From Cordilura impudica (Eukaryota; Arthropoda; Insecta; Diptera; Scathophagidae), in contig OY821521.1 in the NCBI GenBank assembly GCA_963682025.1, positions 193,593,075 through 193,657,074 on the forward strand: a stretch of DNA of 64,000 nt. The letters are read 5' to 3'. The notes below the pieces were generated by a model. The model saw only the letters and a list, made by a program, of their open reading frames with translations. It searched no databases and was not told the origin of the DNA. Below are positions 31,530-44,025 of the stretch, piece by piece. Made by a program: the position numbers and the translations under genes. Every line of letters begins with the position of its first letter. The stretch's first letter is position 1.

Positions 31530-33300
31530 TTGGGTTTTAGCGATAACATGTTGTTTCCCATCAAATCTATGCAGTTTTTTAAAATGCCCTAACAAAAATT
31601 TTTATGTCTTTTTACGGGGGCTAGGTATAGGTATATGCTAGGTATTAGGTATATGCCTGTCACGTTTTTTTTTCACCCGAACAAATTGATATGTATATAT
31701 TCATACCAGTTTAAATAACTCTGCCAGGTATCCTCGATTTTCATTTCCCTTATTATCTGAAATTATTATTTTAATTTTGTGACTTATTTGTCCTTTTACT
31801 TTTCTACTTTAGTTTCTAGGTATTAATCTAGTTTATTAACAAACGTCTTCCCAATGACTTACAAACAAAATATTATTCGAACTATTTCAGTTCAAACGTT
31901 TTTGGAGCTTCCACAGTACTTCACACAACTTCAAACGAGATAGTGTATGAATGTGTGTAATTGTAAAATTAGACATCTATGTGTGTGTTTTTGTGTGTAA
32001 ATTTTATTTGTGGGTTTTTATATGTTCAATTTTCCTTTATACGTTTTCCCACAAAAAATTTCTACTTTGTATTTATATTCTGTGAGCCTATGACTTACTA
32101 AGTACTACAACTACTCTTGGTATACGGAATTATTTGTAGAGTGTGGAGCACTAAGTTTTTAACATCAAGCTCACGTACACATTGTACAATAGTTGAAAAC
32201 TTAATAGAAGATTTTTTCCTGCAGATTATTTGTTTGTTATAAGTAATAACATGCAGCCAAAGGTTAATTGTTAGAAAAATTACTATTTTTCTTTATCTTG
32301 AGTGAAATAGTACATAAAAGATTAAACAAGGTAGAAAATATGTTTATTCTGCAACAAATGTGGATTTATAAGTTACAAAAAAAAAAAAAATATATAAAAA
32401 TTTTAATTAAAATAAATGTATGTATGTGCATAGAGGTGGCTAAAACAAATAAAAAACAAATATTAGCAACGAGCTTGATTCATATATGAATTCGTATTTA
32501 TTTAACATTTAATTAATATTCAATTTTGTATAAAGCAAATTTGCATTACTTAAGTTTAAATATTATCAAAAAACTAAATTAAAATCTTGTGTTCAAAATA
32601 AAACTACATACATCATACTGTACATAGACTTTTTTTGTGTCAGCTATAAATTTCGAAAGTATAAAAAATGTTTTTATATTTTTAATTTAATTTTAATTTA
32701 AAAACCAAAACAGCCCTTTGTAGTCTCTGAAGCGGGTCGCTCATATTTTGTTCCAAACACAGATTTTATTGTGCATGCGAATTTTCATTTTTTTTTTTAT
32801 ATTTTATTATTTCCCTTATGCAATTTTTTTCCTCTTTTCCTCAAAAACTTATTTAAGTATAGTTTTTGACCTCCTAATTAAAATATAATATCTACAAAAT
32901 TTTTGTTGGAAAATTTACTACTTAACTTACAAGTTAAGGAAGTGTTGATAGTGTTTTCAAACATGATCTACTATTAAAAAATCAACTTAAACAATGAAAA
33001 ATTTATAGCGTTGGGCAAAAAAAAAAAAAAAATATGTATATAGAGGATGTAAAAACTACTTGAACAAAAATTATAAGAAAAAAAAGGAATAAAATTATAA
33101 GAATAGAAACATTAAATGTTGGAAAACTTTTCTTTTACTTATACATGAAAACAAGAAAGAGTAGATTTGTTAAACAATAACGAATAAATAGAGAGCTACA
33201 TCAATAGTTACAAACCGAGTATCAAAATATAACATAACTCGCAGATTTGCTGAATGTCTAACGTTGTAATGTAAGCTTTCCAAAACGAAAAAGCAAATTT
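31530..33300. other. AT-rich intergenic DNA
   Basis: A short TAGGTAT-rich tandem (31622-31655) is present. No gene or repeat family was recognised; the forward 73-codon ORF at 32268-32489 has no domain. Confidence 0.4.
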
Positions 33301-33301
33301 T

Positions 33302-35780
33302 AATGAACGGAAATTCGATTGCTTTTAATTCAAGCAAAACTACAAAATTTCAGAAACGCAAAAATACAAAAATGTAATATCGGAAAATTGCAAAAGTACG
33401 AAATTTTAAAATTCAAAAATCGCAAAATCGAAAAACTACAACATTTAGAAATAGGAAAATTGCAAAATTACAAAATAGCAAAATTGCAAAATCGCAAAGT
33501 TCTAAAAAAGCAAAATTTTAAAATAGCAAAATTGCAAAATCGTGAAAACGTAAAATTCCGTAAAAAAAATATTGTAAATGCAAAATGCAAAGTCGAGAAA
33601 ACGTAAAAACGCAGAAATGTACGGAAATTCGATTTCTTATAATATTGATAACAAGGAAAATCACAAAACCCATAGATGCTAGATATCAAATTGCTAAAGA
33701 GCAAAATCGAATAATTGCACAATCAAAAATTTAAAAACTGGAAAAACTATAAAATCGGAAAATTTTAAAATTAAAAAATTGCAAAATAGCAAAACAGCAA
33801 AATCGTAAAAACATAAAATTGTAGATGTGAAAAATGACAAAAAATATTAAAAAAAACGCTAAATTAAAAATGCAAAATCGAGTAAACGCAAAAGCGTAGA
33901 ACTATTCTTTAAAATGTACGGAAATACAATAATTTTTAATTTACCTAAAAACGAAAAAGCACAAAACCAAAAATTGTAAAATTGCGAAATTCCAAAGTTG
34001 CTAAGTAGCAAAATCGTATTATTGTAATATTCAGATTTCGAAAATCGCAAAATCGAAAAACCTCATAGCTATAAAAACTTAAAAATCGGAAAATTTCAAA
34101 GTCACAAAATCGCGAATTTGCAAAATTGTAAATTCTTACAAATGAAAAATGTGCAAAACGAAATTAAATTTTTTAATTTAGGTAGAACGAAAAATCAGAA
34201 AAAACCAAAAATGCTAAAATCCAAAATTGCAGATTAGCAAAATTACGAAATATTTGCAAAATGCAAAAACAAATTGTAAAATCGCAAACGTTTTAAAATC
34301 AGAAAATTGCCAAGTCGTAAAATTTTAGAATTGCAAAATAGCAAAAGTGCAATATCGTAAAAACTTATAATTGCTATTACATACGTAAAATAGCAAAAAA
34401 AATCGAGTTAACGAAAAAACTCAGAACATTTTCTTAATATGTACGGAAATTCAATTGTTTTTAATTTAAACAGAAGCACAAAATCTTGTAAAATATAAAA
34501 ACTGCAAAATTTACAACTTCCAAAATTTAAAAATCGAAAAATTTACATATTACAAATTTTCAACGAAAATCGCAAAATTGAAAATTGGAAAATTGCAACA
34601 ATTTTAAATTTCGATTTTAATATTCGAAAATCGCAAAACTGAAAATTGAAAATTGCAACAATTTTAAAATCGGAAACCTGCAAAATTTTGAAATTGAAAA
34701 ATAGAAAAATAGCAAAATCGGAATTCGTAGAAACGTGATTTGCAAAATCGAATAAACGAAAATAAATTTTCTTTATATGCGGAAATTTGATTAAACACTC
34801 ATCTTATCGATAATTATATATAAAGTCCCTTTGGTACTACAAAATCACAACAAAAAAAAATATATCAGAAAGTTTAAACATTTTACAGAATTGTAGTATC
34901 GAATTTTGATGAATCAACAGCGCTGTAATTTAAACTTAGTAAAAGGGAGAATTTTTTAAAATGTACGTAAATTCGATTAATTTTAATCTAAGCAAAATCA
35001 TGAAATCTACAAAACGAAAAATGCAAAATTGCGAAATTACAAAATCGAAAAATTGCATTATTGCAAAATCGAAAATTTACAAAATTGAAAAAAATGTTAA
35101 AATAAGAAAACTTAAAAATCTTCAAAAAAAAAAAATTGCTAAATTGCAAAATATAAAATAACAGAATTGCAAATTTGGAAAATCTAATAAACCACAAAGA
35201 ATTTAAAATTTCGAAATGGCAAAATAACAAAGTCGTAAACACGCTACAACGCAAAAATGCATAATCGCAAATAGCGAAAACGCAGAACGATTTATCAAAA
35301 TAGGCGGAAATTCGATTAAAATGTACGGAAATTCATCTTATCGATAATTATACATGAGGCTCCTGTACGTACTACAAAATCACTGGGAAAAATTTGTTTA
35401 AAAAAATAGAAACATTTTATTTTTTATAATTGCCTTATTCGCTTATTCGCTGAATGTTTAACTCTTCATTTTGTACGTACAAAAAGGAAAATTTTGTGTA
35501 AATATAAGGAAATTTGATTGTTTTTAATTTGAGCAAAAACACAAAGTCATGAAAATGTAGCAATGCAAAATTGAAAAATTCGCAAATCGCAAAATCAAAA
35601 ATTCCAAAATTGGAAAAAATTAAAAATCAGAAAATTACAAAATGGCAAAATGAAAAAAAATAGCAAAATAGTAAGACTCAAAATCGGAGAAACAAAAAAA
35701 AAAAAAAAAAAAAAAATTCGCAAAATGGCAAAACAACAAAAACGTAGAATATTTTTTTTAAATGTGCGGATATGCGATTA
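33302..35780. repeat. CAAAATCG minisatellite with ~300-bp higher-order unit
   Basis: The core is an 8-10-bp word, CAAAATCG or CAAAATTG. At intervals it is headed by a phrase close to ATGTACGGAAATTCGATTG and a TTTTTAATTTAAGCAAAA-like piece. Copies lie near 33302, 33615, 33913, 34437, 34775, 34960, 35302, 35501 and 35761, spaced 185-525 bp apart. The same phrase, diverged, heads the array at 16705 and closes the one at 19500. Lys/Asn- or Phe-rich ORFs in it are artefacts. Confidence 0.85.
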
Positions 35781-36640
35781 AACACTCAAAGAAAAAAAAT
35801 CAATTGCTCAAAAAGTATAGGCACTTTTCGGGAATTGTATTTTTGAATTTTTGCATTTGTAAAAAGAAAAATATTTTTCCAATTCTGTTTTTGAAAATTG
35901 CCCGAAAACTCTTTTAATTAAAACAAATAAATTCGAAATTTCAAAAAATCATCATACAAATATTCATATTGGCTAATAATTCTAATTTTTAAGAAATCAC
36001 TTGAACAAATATTCATATTAGGAAACGATCGTTTATATCTTCAGAACTTAGTTTCGTGGGAAAAAATAAATTATTGAAATTTTGCCCCGTACGCAATCAT
36101 TAATATAACCCAAAGCTCAGCTCATATATTATAATATAATAATGTGCGATATAAATTAGCTTGTCTGTATTATATTGTCGGCTGATAACGGTTTGGTGGC
36201 ATGTTGCTTAAAATCTTATATAGAAGACCCAGAATCGTGCTATCTCCTTTTGTATTTGGAAAAGGGATTTCTATTTATAAACAACATGTTTGTCCAATAA
36301 AAACTTACTGAATCCTAAAATGGCGTAGGGTGTAGAGAGTTATATTATGCACTGAATTAATTAAATTAAAAAAGCGAAAATTCTTGACGAAGAATTCCAG
36401 TATAACAACGCTGCATAATTGTGTTGAAAAGCTTAAACAAAATTACCAAAGTGATCATAATTATTAAATTTGAATTAAAACTTACAAAGCTTAGCAAAAA
36501 TTTTATAAATTTGAAAAATTAAGGTCTCATTTTGTATTGCTTGCCTATGAATTTCATTTTGTACTTGTATAAAAAAAATAGTATTTTAGATATTTTAAAG
36601 AAAAGATTAACTAAAATATTGTTGCAATCTGAAATATTAT
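35780..36640. other. AT-rich spacer
   Basis: No ORF of note and no recognised repeat. Confidence 0.4.
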
Positions 36641-38212
36641 AAAACCTTTTCTTTTTTAAGTGATTGGATTCTATTAATCAAAAAAGGGCTTTTAAGAAAA
36701 GGTACTTTTTTTTTTAGCGAAAAGCATTTTTCGTAAAAGGTAAGGTTGAAAGGAAAGGTTTTTGTTTCAGAAAATGTAGATTTTAAATAAAATGTACATC
36801 TTATATACAAGGTTCTTTTTTCGCAAAAGTACTTTTTAAATAAAACGTCGTTTTACATAAAAGGTACTATTTTGGAAAGAGGTACTTTTTTAATAAAATT
36901 AACTTTGTAAAGAGAATGTATTTCTTCAACAAAAGGAACTTTTTAAAAAAAGTTTTTTTTTAAAGAAAATGTACCTTTCTAAGAAAATGTACCTGTTAAT
37001 GATAGGTACTATTTAAATAGAAGGCAACTTTTAAGAAAAGTTACTTGTTACTTTAAAAAAAAATTTACTTTTAAAAGAACATTTAGTTTTTTATGAAAAG
37101 GTCCAAGGAAAAGGTACTTTTTATGGAAAAAGTACTTCTTCAAGGAAAGATGCTTTTTAAGAAAATTTACTTTATAAAAAAAGGTACTTTTTTGGGAGCA
37201 GTACTTATTTTTGTAGCAAATGTATTTTTTAAAAGGTACTTTTTGAGAGCAGTACTTATTTTTGTAGCAAATGTATTTTTTAGGAAAAGGTAATTTTTTA
37301 AGAAAAGGTACTTTTTTAAGATATGGTGCTTTTTTAAGAAAAAATACTTTTTTAGGAGAGACACTTTCTTTTAGAAATGGTACCAATTTAAGTAATGGCA
37401 TTTCTTTAAACAAAGGCACTTCTTAAAAAAAATACTTTTTTCGTTTTCGTTTTTAAGAAAACTTACTTTTGAAAATAGGTGATTTTTTAAGAAAATTGAT
37501 TTTTTTTAAGAAAATAGATTTCCGAATTGACAGCTAATTTCTAATAAAAGAAACTATACTAATAAAACGAAATTTCTAATGAAAAGGTACTTTTTCAGAA
37601 AAAGGTAAATTTTCAACAAAATTTACTTTTTAACCAAAGGTATATTTGACTTAGTTTTTTTACAAAGGCCCTTTTCCGAATTTTTTGAGAAAAGCAACTT
37701 TTCTGAGAAAAGGTACTTTTTTGAGAAAAGGTACTTTTTTTTAATAAAATGTATACTTTATTAAGAGAATCTTTCTTTTTTAAGGCACTGCCTTAGGAAA
37801 GTTGCTTTTTTAGAAAACTTCCTTTTTTAAGAAAAGTTAGTGTTCTAAGGTAAATGTTCTTATTTTATTGAAAAAGTATATTTCAATAGTGATTTATATT
37901 TTTAAAAAAGGAACTTTTAAAGAAAAGGCACTTTTTTTGATAAAAAGGATTTTTTAGGAAAAATAACTGTTTTAGTAAAAGGTACTTTTTAAGAAAAGGT
38001 TCTTTTTAAGAAAAGGTACTTTTCTAAGACAAGGTTCTATTTAAAAGAAAAGGTACTTTCTTAAGAAAATTTTTTTTGAGAAAAGTTTTTTTAGAAGAGG
38101 TAATTTTTTATAAAAGGTATTGCTTTAAAAATGGTGCTTTTGTAACAAAATTAATTTTTTCAAAGTAACATTTTTAACAAAAGATATTATTTTTAAAAAA
38201 AGGTAATTTTTT

Positions 38213-38584
38213 AAAAAGTTTCTTAATTAAAAAATTATTTAATAGAGCTCAAGGTCGTATTTTCAAAAATTATTTCTTTATTTTTATTTCGTCGAATAGC
38301 ATCCTCAGGGATTTATATTAAATATTATCACAAAATTCTTAAAAAACTCTTGTGTCTCCACCATCGTCTGTTATTGCACTACAATTACATTCAGTTATTG
38401 CACCGCAATGTTATTGTAGTGGAGCCACAATAATTTTTTAAGAATTTTGTGATAATATTTAGTATAAATCCCTGAGGACGCTATTCGACGAATAGCGAAA
38501 TATTGGAATAAAAATAAAGAAATAATTTTTGAAAATACGACCTTGAGTTCTATTAAATAATTTTTTAATTAAGAAACTTTTTAT
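38213..38584. mobile_element. short fold-back element
   Basis: The left arm (38213-38363: TTAATTAAAAAATTATTTAA, CTCAAGGTCGTATTTTCAAA, ATCCTCAGGGATTTATATTA) is matched inverted by the right arm (38417-38584: TAAATCCCTGAGGACGCTAT, GAAAATACGACCTTGAGTTC). The left arm lacks about 15 bp (the CCAATATTTCGCTAT-like piece). The loop of about 55 bp contains TTATTGCACTACAATTACAT. No coding capacity. Confidence 0.85.
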
Positions 38585-38605
38585 TAAAAAAAAGTATATG
38601 TTTAC

Positions 38606-38700
38606 TATTCGACGAGTAGCGAAATATTGGAATAAAAATAAAGACATAATTTTCGAAAATACGACCTTGAGCTCGATTAAATAATTTTTTAGTTAACAAA
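38606..38700 (+). repeat. third, partial arm of the fold-back element
   Basis: ACTATTCGACGAGTAGCGAA, then AAATACGACCTTGAGCTCGA, is a direct copy of most of the right arm at 38480-38575, shifted about 130 bp. It implies a local duplication after insertion. Confidence 0.8.
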
Positions 38701-39119
38701 CGACAGGTCAAATAAAATATTACATCTTTTAAAAAGTTTCTTATTTATTAAAAAGGAAAGTTTTTAAAAATTTGGTATATTTAAAACAAAAAAAAAAAAA
38801 TTGTTTTTACAAATGCTACAAATGTTTCTAAGAAAATTTACTCTTTTAAGAAAGGATGTTTCCAAGAAATAGTGAATTTCTACTAAGAAGGTACTTAATA
38901 ATTTGCAGTTGCTTTTTTCTATCTTTTGCCTAAAACGGTAAATTTCTAATCTCCCTTTTACTTATATTATAATTTGTTTATATTTGCTGCAATACTATTT
39001 AGTTATATCTCGAACAATGGATATACAAATTTATTTATAAAAAAAAATTTAAAAAAATGTGAAAGTACTTTTTTTAATAAGAAAATATGCTTAGGAAAGT
39101 TAATTTTTTACATATAATT

Positions 39120-40700
39120 GCACTGATCAAGTTTTGAGTCAAAATGGAATTCAAAGAAACTAACACAGCTTACGATTAATTTAATTTGATTGCCTTATAA
39201 TCAAATGTCAAATGAACAGCATTATTACTTTTTTACTTTTTATTTTTCTTCTAAGAAACTTGATGAAAATAAAATGTTGTTATTTTTATTTATTTTTCCT
39301 ACCAGCACTAATAGAAGTATTATGACAATAATGATGTGCCAGCATGTACGCACATAGTTGTACTTAAAAGCAAATAACAAAATTATACACACAAAATGTG
39401 CTATTAGAGAATTGAAAAACATCATAAACTAATATTTCCCAAAGCAATATCATTTGAAACAGCCGGTGGTAAACATGGTTGCACTAATAATCTTTAATAC
39501 TCTACTCCAACAACAATACAAAAAAAAAAAAAAAAAAAAATGCCCCCACACGCAAATAACAAGCGCACACGAGAACACAACAGCCACGATAGAGAAGAAA
39601 CATTTGAATAACCAAAATTATACAGCACTAGCAGCAACATAGCAATATATCTAGGCGACAACAACAGCAGAAAAAAAAATGGCAACCCCAAATGTCATCA
39701 GCATTATCATCGTGCTCATTAGTGTCAGTGACATTTGCTGTCGTTGCTAATTTTCAAATTCATTTAACAAAAACGCATCAAAAAACTACAGAACAAATCG
39801 TAAAATAACAAATTGAATTTCAATTCAAATTCAGTATTTTGTTTCTATTGATTTCGTTGGCCATATCAAATTGTTTATTAACATATCAAATTGTGGTTTC
39901 GAACAATGATAATAATTTTATTTATTTTTTTATTTGCCAATCATTTCTGTAAATAAGCATAATGATGGCTGGTATATCTTGGTAATGGAATGAGTTGGCC
40001 TCTCTGTCTCCATAAGCCAATTAGTTACGCATAATATTCTATATTCACTAATGACACCAGTGATGGGGTTAGCCTGCCCATCATTCTGGTATATCAACTA
40101 TGTTGATTAGCATAATATTGATTGTAGCCGTTGTTATTATGTTGTGAGTTGGTAAATATTTTATAAATACTCGAATATACGAAATAGTATGAATTTATAT
40201 ATTTTTATATATGAATGTAAGTATGTTGGTATATAAATTGAGGTTTATTGATGTTATGTAACAAAGCTGTTAATGGTGAAAAGCTATCTAAATATACTCC
40301 AATAAAAACATATGTAATTAGGGTTCTTTAAAATCATATGGTCGTAGCTGTGGGAGGTCAATAACAATAAATTTGAAAAATATAATCCTGTTTTATAAAT
40401 ACATGTATCAGTAGTAATTAAATTAGTTTTGTTGGGAAAATATTTTCTAGGAAATTATTTTTGAGAATAGAAGAGTAATCAATAATGCATGCTGAGTTTG
40501 CGATGTCTTTACACGAACTATTTAAAAAAAAAGAATCAGCATCAACATAATTATAATTTTTTTTCTTTTGTAAAAAGTATAAATTCAAGGTGAAAAAATA
40601 TTGAGGTGAAAAAGAAGTTTTGTGGTGAATAAAGATTTTATGTTAAAGTATCTATTCAATAGATTCTATGGCAAATAACGTGTGAATGAAAATGTACGCT
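39120..40700. other. mixed-complexity intergenic DNA
   Basis: This is one of the few stretches without obvious repeats. It includes CAACA/CAGCA-rich words (39540-39680) and segments such as AAGCCAATTAGTTACGCATA near 40012. It could hold conserved non-coding or regulatory DNA, but no element can be named. Confidence 0.35.
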
Positions 40701-40984
40701 TTCAAATGAAAATAAGAGATTTAAATATTTAAATACTGCCCCAGATTTGCAATATTTTAACAGAAACTCCCCCCTCAATAAAAATGTAAATAAAAACAAG
40801 TAATTAAAACAAATATACATTCAAAAACATTCTTCTAGAAAACAATTGTTTTTAAAAAAAATATTTTTGAAGAAATGTGAAGCAATAAAAATTTTAAGTT
40901 AAAATAGCGCCCCAGATTTTGTACATCTCAGCGGAAACACCCCACCCACTAAAAAAAATAATAATTGAAAAAAAAAACTATGCG

Positions 40985-41200
40985 AGTCCAAACACAGGGT
41001 AGATGTGTACACATCTATTTACACATCAATTAAAATCAAACAGTCAGCGCCATCTATGATATACATTCATGGCGCTTTCTGTTGGTTGTTGAATCAGCTA
41101 AATAAATTTAAATCATAATCTTTGCAGCAATACACTTACATATACCTCACACCGATTTTCACTTACGCTGTTTTTGTGATTTAATTGTGAAATAGATTTT
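40985..41200. repeat. dispersed repeat family G, fuller copy
   Basis: It includes a small inverted repeat (AGCGCCAT at 41046-41053 and ATGGCGCT at 41069-41076) and CACACCGATTTTCACTTACG at 41147. Its two sides match, inverted, the two flanks of the AAAATG array at 26.7-28.6 kb, so it represents the element before the array grew. Confidence 0.55.
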
Positions 41201-41580
41201 TATCCCCTGAGCGCATAGATACTTAGACATGAAAAATAAATTAATAAAAATAAATAAAAATTATTTTTAAAAAAGATTTGTTAAACCTAAAAATATGAGT
41301 TGAAAAATAAAAATCCAGTTGATATTTTTTTTTTTTAAATTTGTTTTAAAAGTAACTAATTATTATTTTTTAAATATATCATTATTTACATTTTGGTGAC
41401 TATTTTCTTTTTAGTATATAATATATATTTAAATTATGCCCCAGGTTTGTTATAGTGCAGTAGAAAACTCTCCTCAAAACTAATAATTAATTAATTTGAG
41501 TTTAAAAAAATTAATATATTAAAAATGCTTTTTAATGAAATATATATGAAATCTGAATTAAAAAATGTAAAGTTAAAAAA

Positions 41581-42868
41581 AGTTTATTGCCAAATCTGTC
41601 AAAATTGTTCGAGAAAATACTAGTAAATAATCTTAATATAGCTGTGGATCCCAGCACATCAATTTGGATTTAGGCGAAGACACAGGACTACTGAGCAAGT
41701 CCATAGATTAGTAAGCGCTATAAGAAAAGCCTTTGAAGAAAAAATTACTGCTCTGCTCTCTTTATTGACGTTTCGCAACCTTTCGATAAGGTTTGGCACA
41801 AGGGTCTACTCTACAAAATTAAAGTGCTGGTTCCCCCAAACGTTCATAAACTATTGGAGCTATATAATTAGCAGGAAATTCTCATTAAAGGAGAGCAACT
41901 TTACAAGCCTCCCTCAGGATATAAAAGCTGGTGTTCCACAGGGCAGTATTCTGGGCCCGCTGCTATACATCCTTTATACAGCGGACATGCCAACTAATGA
42001 AAACACGATTACTACAACCTTTGCAGATGACACGGCAAATTTTAGTACCCATGAGGACCCCTCAATAGCATCTACACTTTTACAACGACATATTTTTCAA
42101 TTGGAGTACTGGTTACACTGGTGGAAAATACGAATAAATGAACAAAAATGTATTCACGTTACTATTACGCTCAGACGAGAAACATGCCCTCAAATCCGAA
42201 TAAACAAGCAGCAAATACCGCAACATTCTGATGTAAAATATTTGGGACTTCATCTTGACCGCCGCCTTACTTGGAACAAACACATAGAATCAAAATTAAT
42301 ACAAATAAAATTAAAATTAGTTCAACTTACGTGGCTAATTGGCAGAAATTCAAAGCTAAATCTTGATTGCAAGTTATTGATATATAATTCAATCATGAAG
42401 CCCATTTGGTGCTACGGTATACAGTTATGGGGAACCGCTTCAGTTTCTAATATAGAGAAAAAACAAAGATGCCAAAATATGATCCTAAAGTTGATTACCC
42501 GCGCCCCATGGTATGTGTGGAATTCACAATTGCATAGAGAATTAAATGTACTCTTAGTTAAAGTCGAAATTATGAAAAACTGTTCAAGCTACTTGAAAAA
42601 ACTAGAAACTGACCCGAATCTGTTAGCACGTGACCTTCCCAACAATCGCATCCACCAACGCCTAAGAAGGAGAGGGACTGCAGATCTTATAATAAATGTT
42701 TGAGATTATCTAAGCCAATGAATATTTATTTATTTCGAATTTATGTAGAAACATTAAATTTTTCTGGCATTGACCGCATTTAATAAGTTAAGTATTAGTT
42801 CTAAGATTTGAATAATTATTGTTAGCTCACTATGTGAAAATCCAATAAATAAATGCATCAGAAAAAAA
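41581..42868 (+). mobile_element. 5'-truncated Jockey-like non-LTR retrotransposon
   Basis: The element begins inside the reverse-transcriptase domain and ends with an oligo(A) tail near 42861-42871, after an AATAAATAAATGCATC stretch. The left flank ends AATGTAAAGTTAAAAAA and the right flank starts ATAAAAATCCAGTT. The neighbouring related repeat at 43135-43160 reads straight from one to the other (AATGTAAGTTAAAAAA, AATAAAAATCC), so it serves as an empty site. A 5'-truncated body with a 3' A-tail is the usual product of target-primed reverse transcription. Confidence 0.9.
41584..42703 (+). pseudogene. Jockey-clade reverse transcriptase pseudogene
   Basis: The longest open part gives 312 codons at 41765-42703; only the part from about residue 35 on is in the true frame. 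It has VPQGSILGPLLY (57-68), the catalytic box TFADDTA (85-91), a YLGLHLDRRLTWNKHI segment and the C-terminal KPIWCYGIQLWGTASVSNIE and RAPWYVWNSQLHREL segments, all typical of Jockey elements. Upstream pieces lie in other frames: LLPNLSKLFEKILVNNLNIA at 41584, QFGFRRRHRTTEQVHRLVSA at 41660 and FIDVSQPFDKVWHKGLLYKI at 41761, which holds the first catalytic Asp region. At least three frame changes and a small deletion near 41650 break it. The endonuclease and ORF1 are absent. Codons after residue 35 are well conserved, so the insertion is not very old. Confidence 0.9.
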
Positions 42869-43283
42869 AAATAAAAATCCAGTTCACATTTATTCGAAAA
42901 ATATTTTAAAACTTTTTAAATTTATTATTCTTTTTTTCGTAAGGGGTGCAATGCAATAAATACATTGCAGATTTTTGTATAAAAATTTTTTTATTTCAGT
43001 AGAAAGCCCACCAAAACAAAAACAAAATTAAAAAAAATTATAACAATTATAGAAACAAAAATAATTAAAAGAAAATTATTTTATAAAATTTATTCATTAA
43101 AAAAAAAATATATTTTCAAAAATTTATTTTAAAAAATGTAAGTTAAAAAAAATAAAAATCCCCTTCGTATCTTTTAAATTATTTCTTTAATTTTTAACAT
43201 TAATTTTATATATTTATTTATTTTTTTATTATAAAGATATTTTAAAAAGATTAATTTACAAAATGCTGTGTGCCAATATTTAA

Positions 43284-44025
43284 CATATCTGTGGTTTTCT
43301 AGAATAACCGCGTATGTCATAAAATCAAAATGTTCAGGGGAGCCAAAAAACGTTATATTTGAAATTATGGGCTCGATATAAAGTTTTTAGAGCTTTTTAT
43401 TTAACAGTCCTGTAGATATGGGCAATAAATACTTTATATAAAATTTTGTGTCAAAAATCTTCGGAGGAATAGCTCCTAGAGAAGGATGAAAAAACAATAT
43501 GTAAATTGTACTTAAAGTGTGTGCAGATAAAATAACTTATGTCGACAAACGTCGTTTTGTTTGTAAAAGAAAACACCAATGCAACCACTCATGCAGACAT
43601 AAGTTGTTGTTGCTTGAACAATGGATTTTTTTGTTCGTCAACAAAAAGTTAAAGGGACTTAGGATGAGAATATAACAACGTATCAAGAATAATAGCGATA
43701 AAAAATAATAAAAATAAACACACAAGTTTTTATAAGTGGTTATAAACTGAAAAATAATCCAAAATTATTTAGCTTTTTTTTTTTCATTAATAACAACGTA
43801 TGTCGCTATGTGTCGTTTTCTGAGAAAATAATATGTCAGCGATCAAACGTTGATTGACATACGTCGATATTACTGCAAATTAATTTAATAAACATATAAG
43901 TTCAATATTTTTTTTTTTTAAATTTAACACATGTAAAGAGCGTTAAAAATTAATATATTTGGCATCGTTAACTCAAAACTGACAAAAGTGGACATAAGCG
44001 TTTATTCCAGAAAACCACAGATATA
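43284..44025. mobile_element. short TIR element (MITE-like)
   Basis: The ends are imperfect inverted repeats of about 33 bp: ATATCTGTGGTTTTCTAGAA, TAACCGCGTATGTC at the left, and GACATAAGCGTTTATTCCAG, AAAACCACAGATAT at the right. The inside has extra ACGTATGTCG/CGACATACGT words in both orientations (43545, 43798, 43856). The reverse 62-codon ORF at 43537-43725 has no domain. The element is about 740 bp and non-coding. The target duplication is unclear. Confidence 0.65.

Larger units (their letters stand above)
36645..39115. repeat. GTACCTTTT minisatellite, array 3 (opposite orientation)
   Basis: The core reads AAAAGGTACTTTTTTAAGAA, the reverse complement of array 1. A 60-bp unit (GAGCAGTACTTATTTTTGTA, GCAAATGTATTTTT) is duplicated at about 37195-37310. 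The 123-codon reverse ORF at 37048-37419 (Lys/Phe/Leu/Pro repeats) is an artefact of the array. A fold-back element at 38213-38584 interrupts it. Confidence 0.85.

Noticed and set aside
33302..35780. CRISPR-like regular spacing of a repeated phrase
   Set aside because: The spacing is irregular (185-525 bp), the spacers are themselves minisatellite, and the genome is clearly eukaryotic.
37048..37419. 123-codon reverse ORF with Lys/Leu/Phe/Pro repeats
   Set aside because: It follows the GTACCTTTT minisatellite exactly, and similar products arise in every array of that core.
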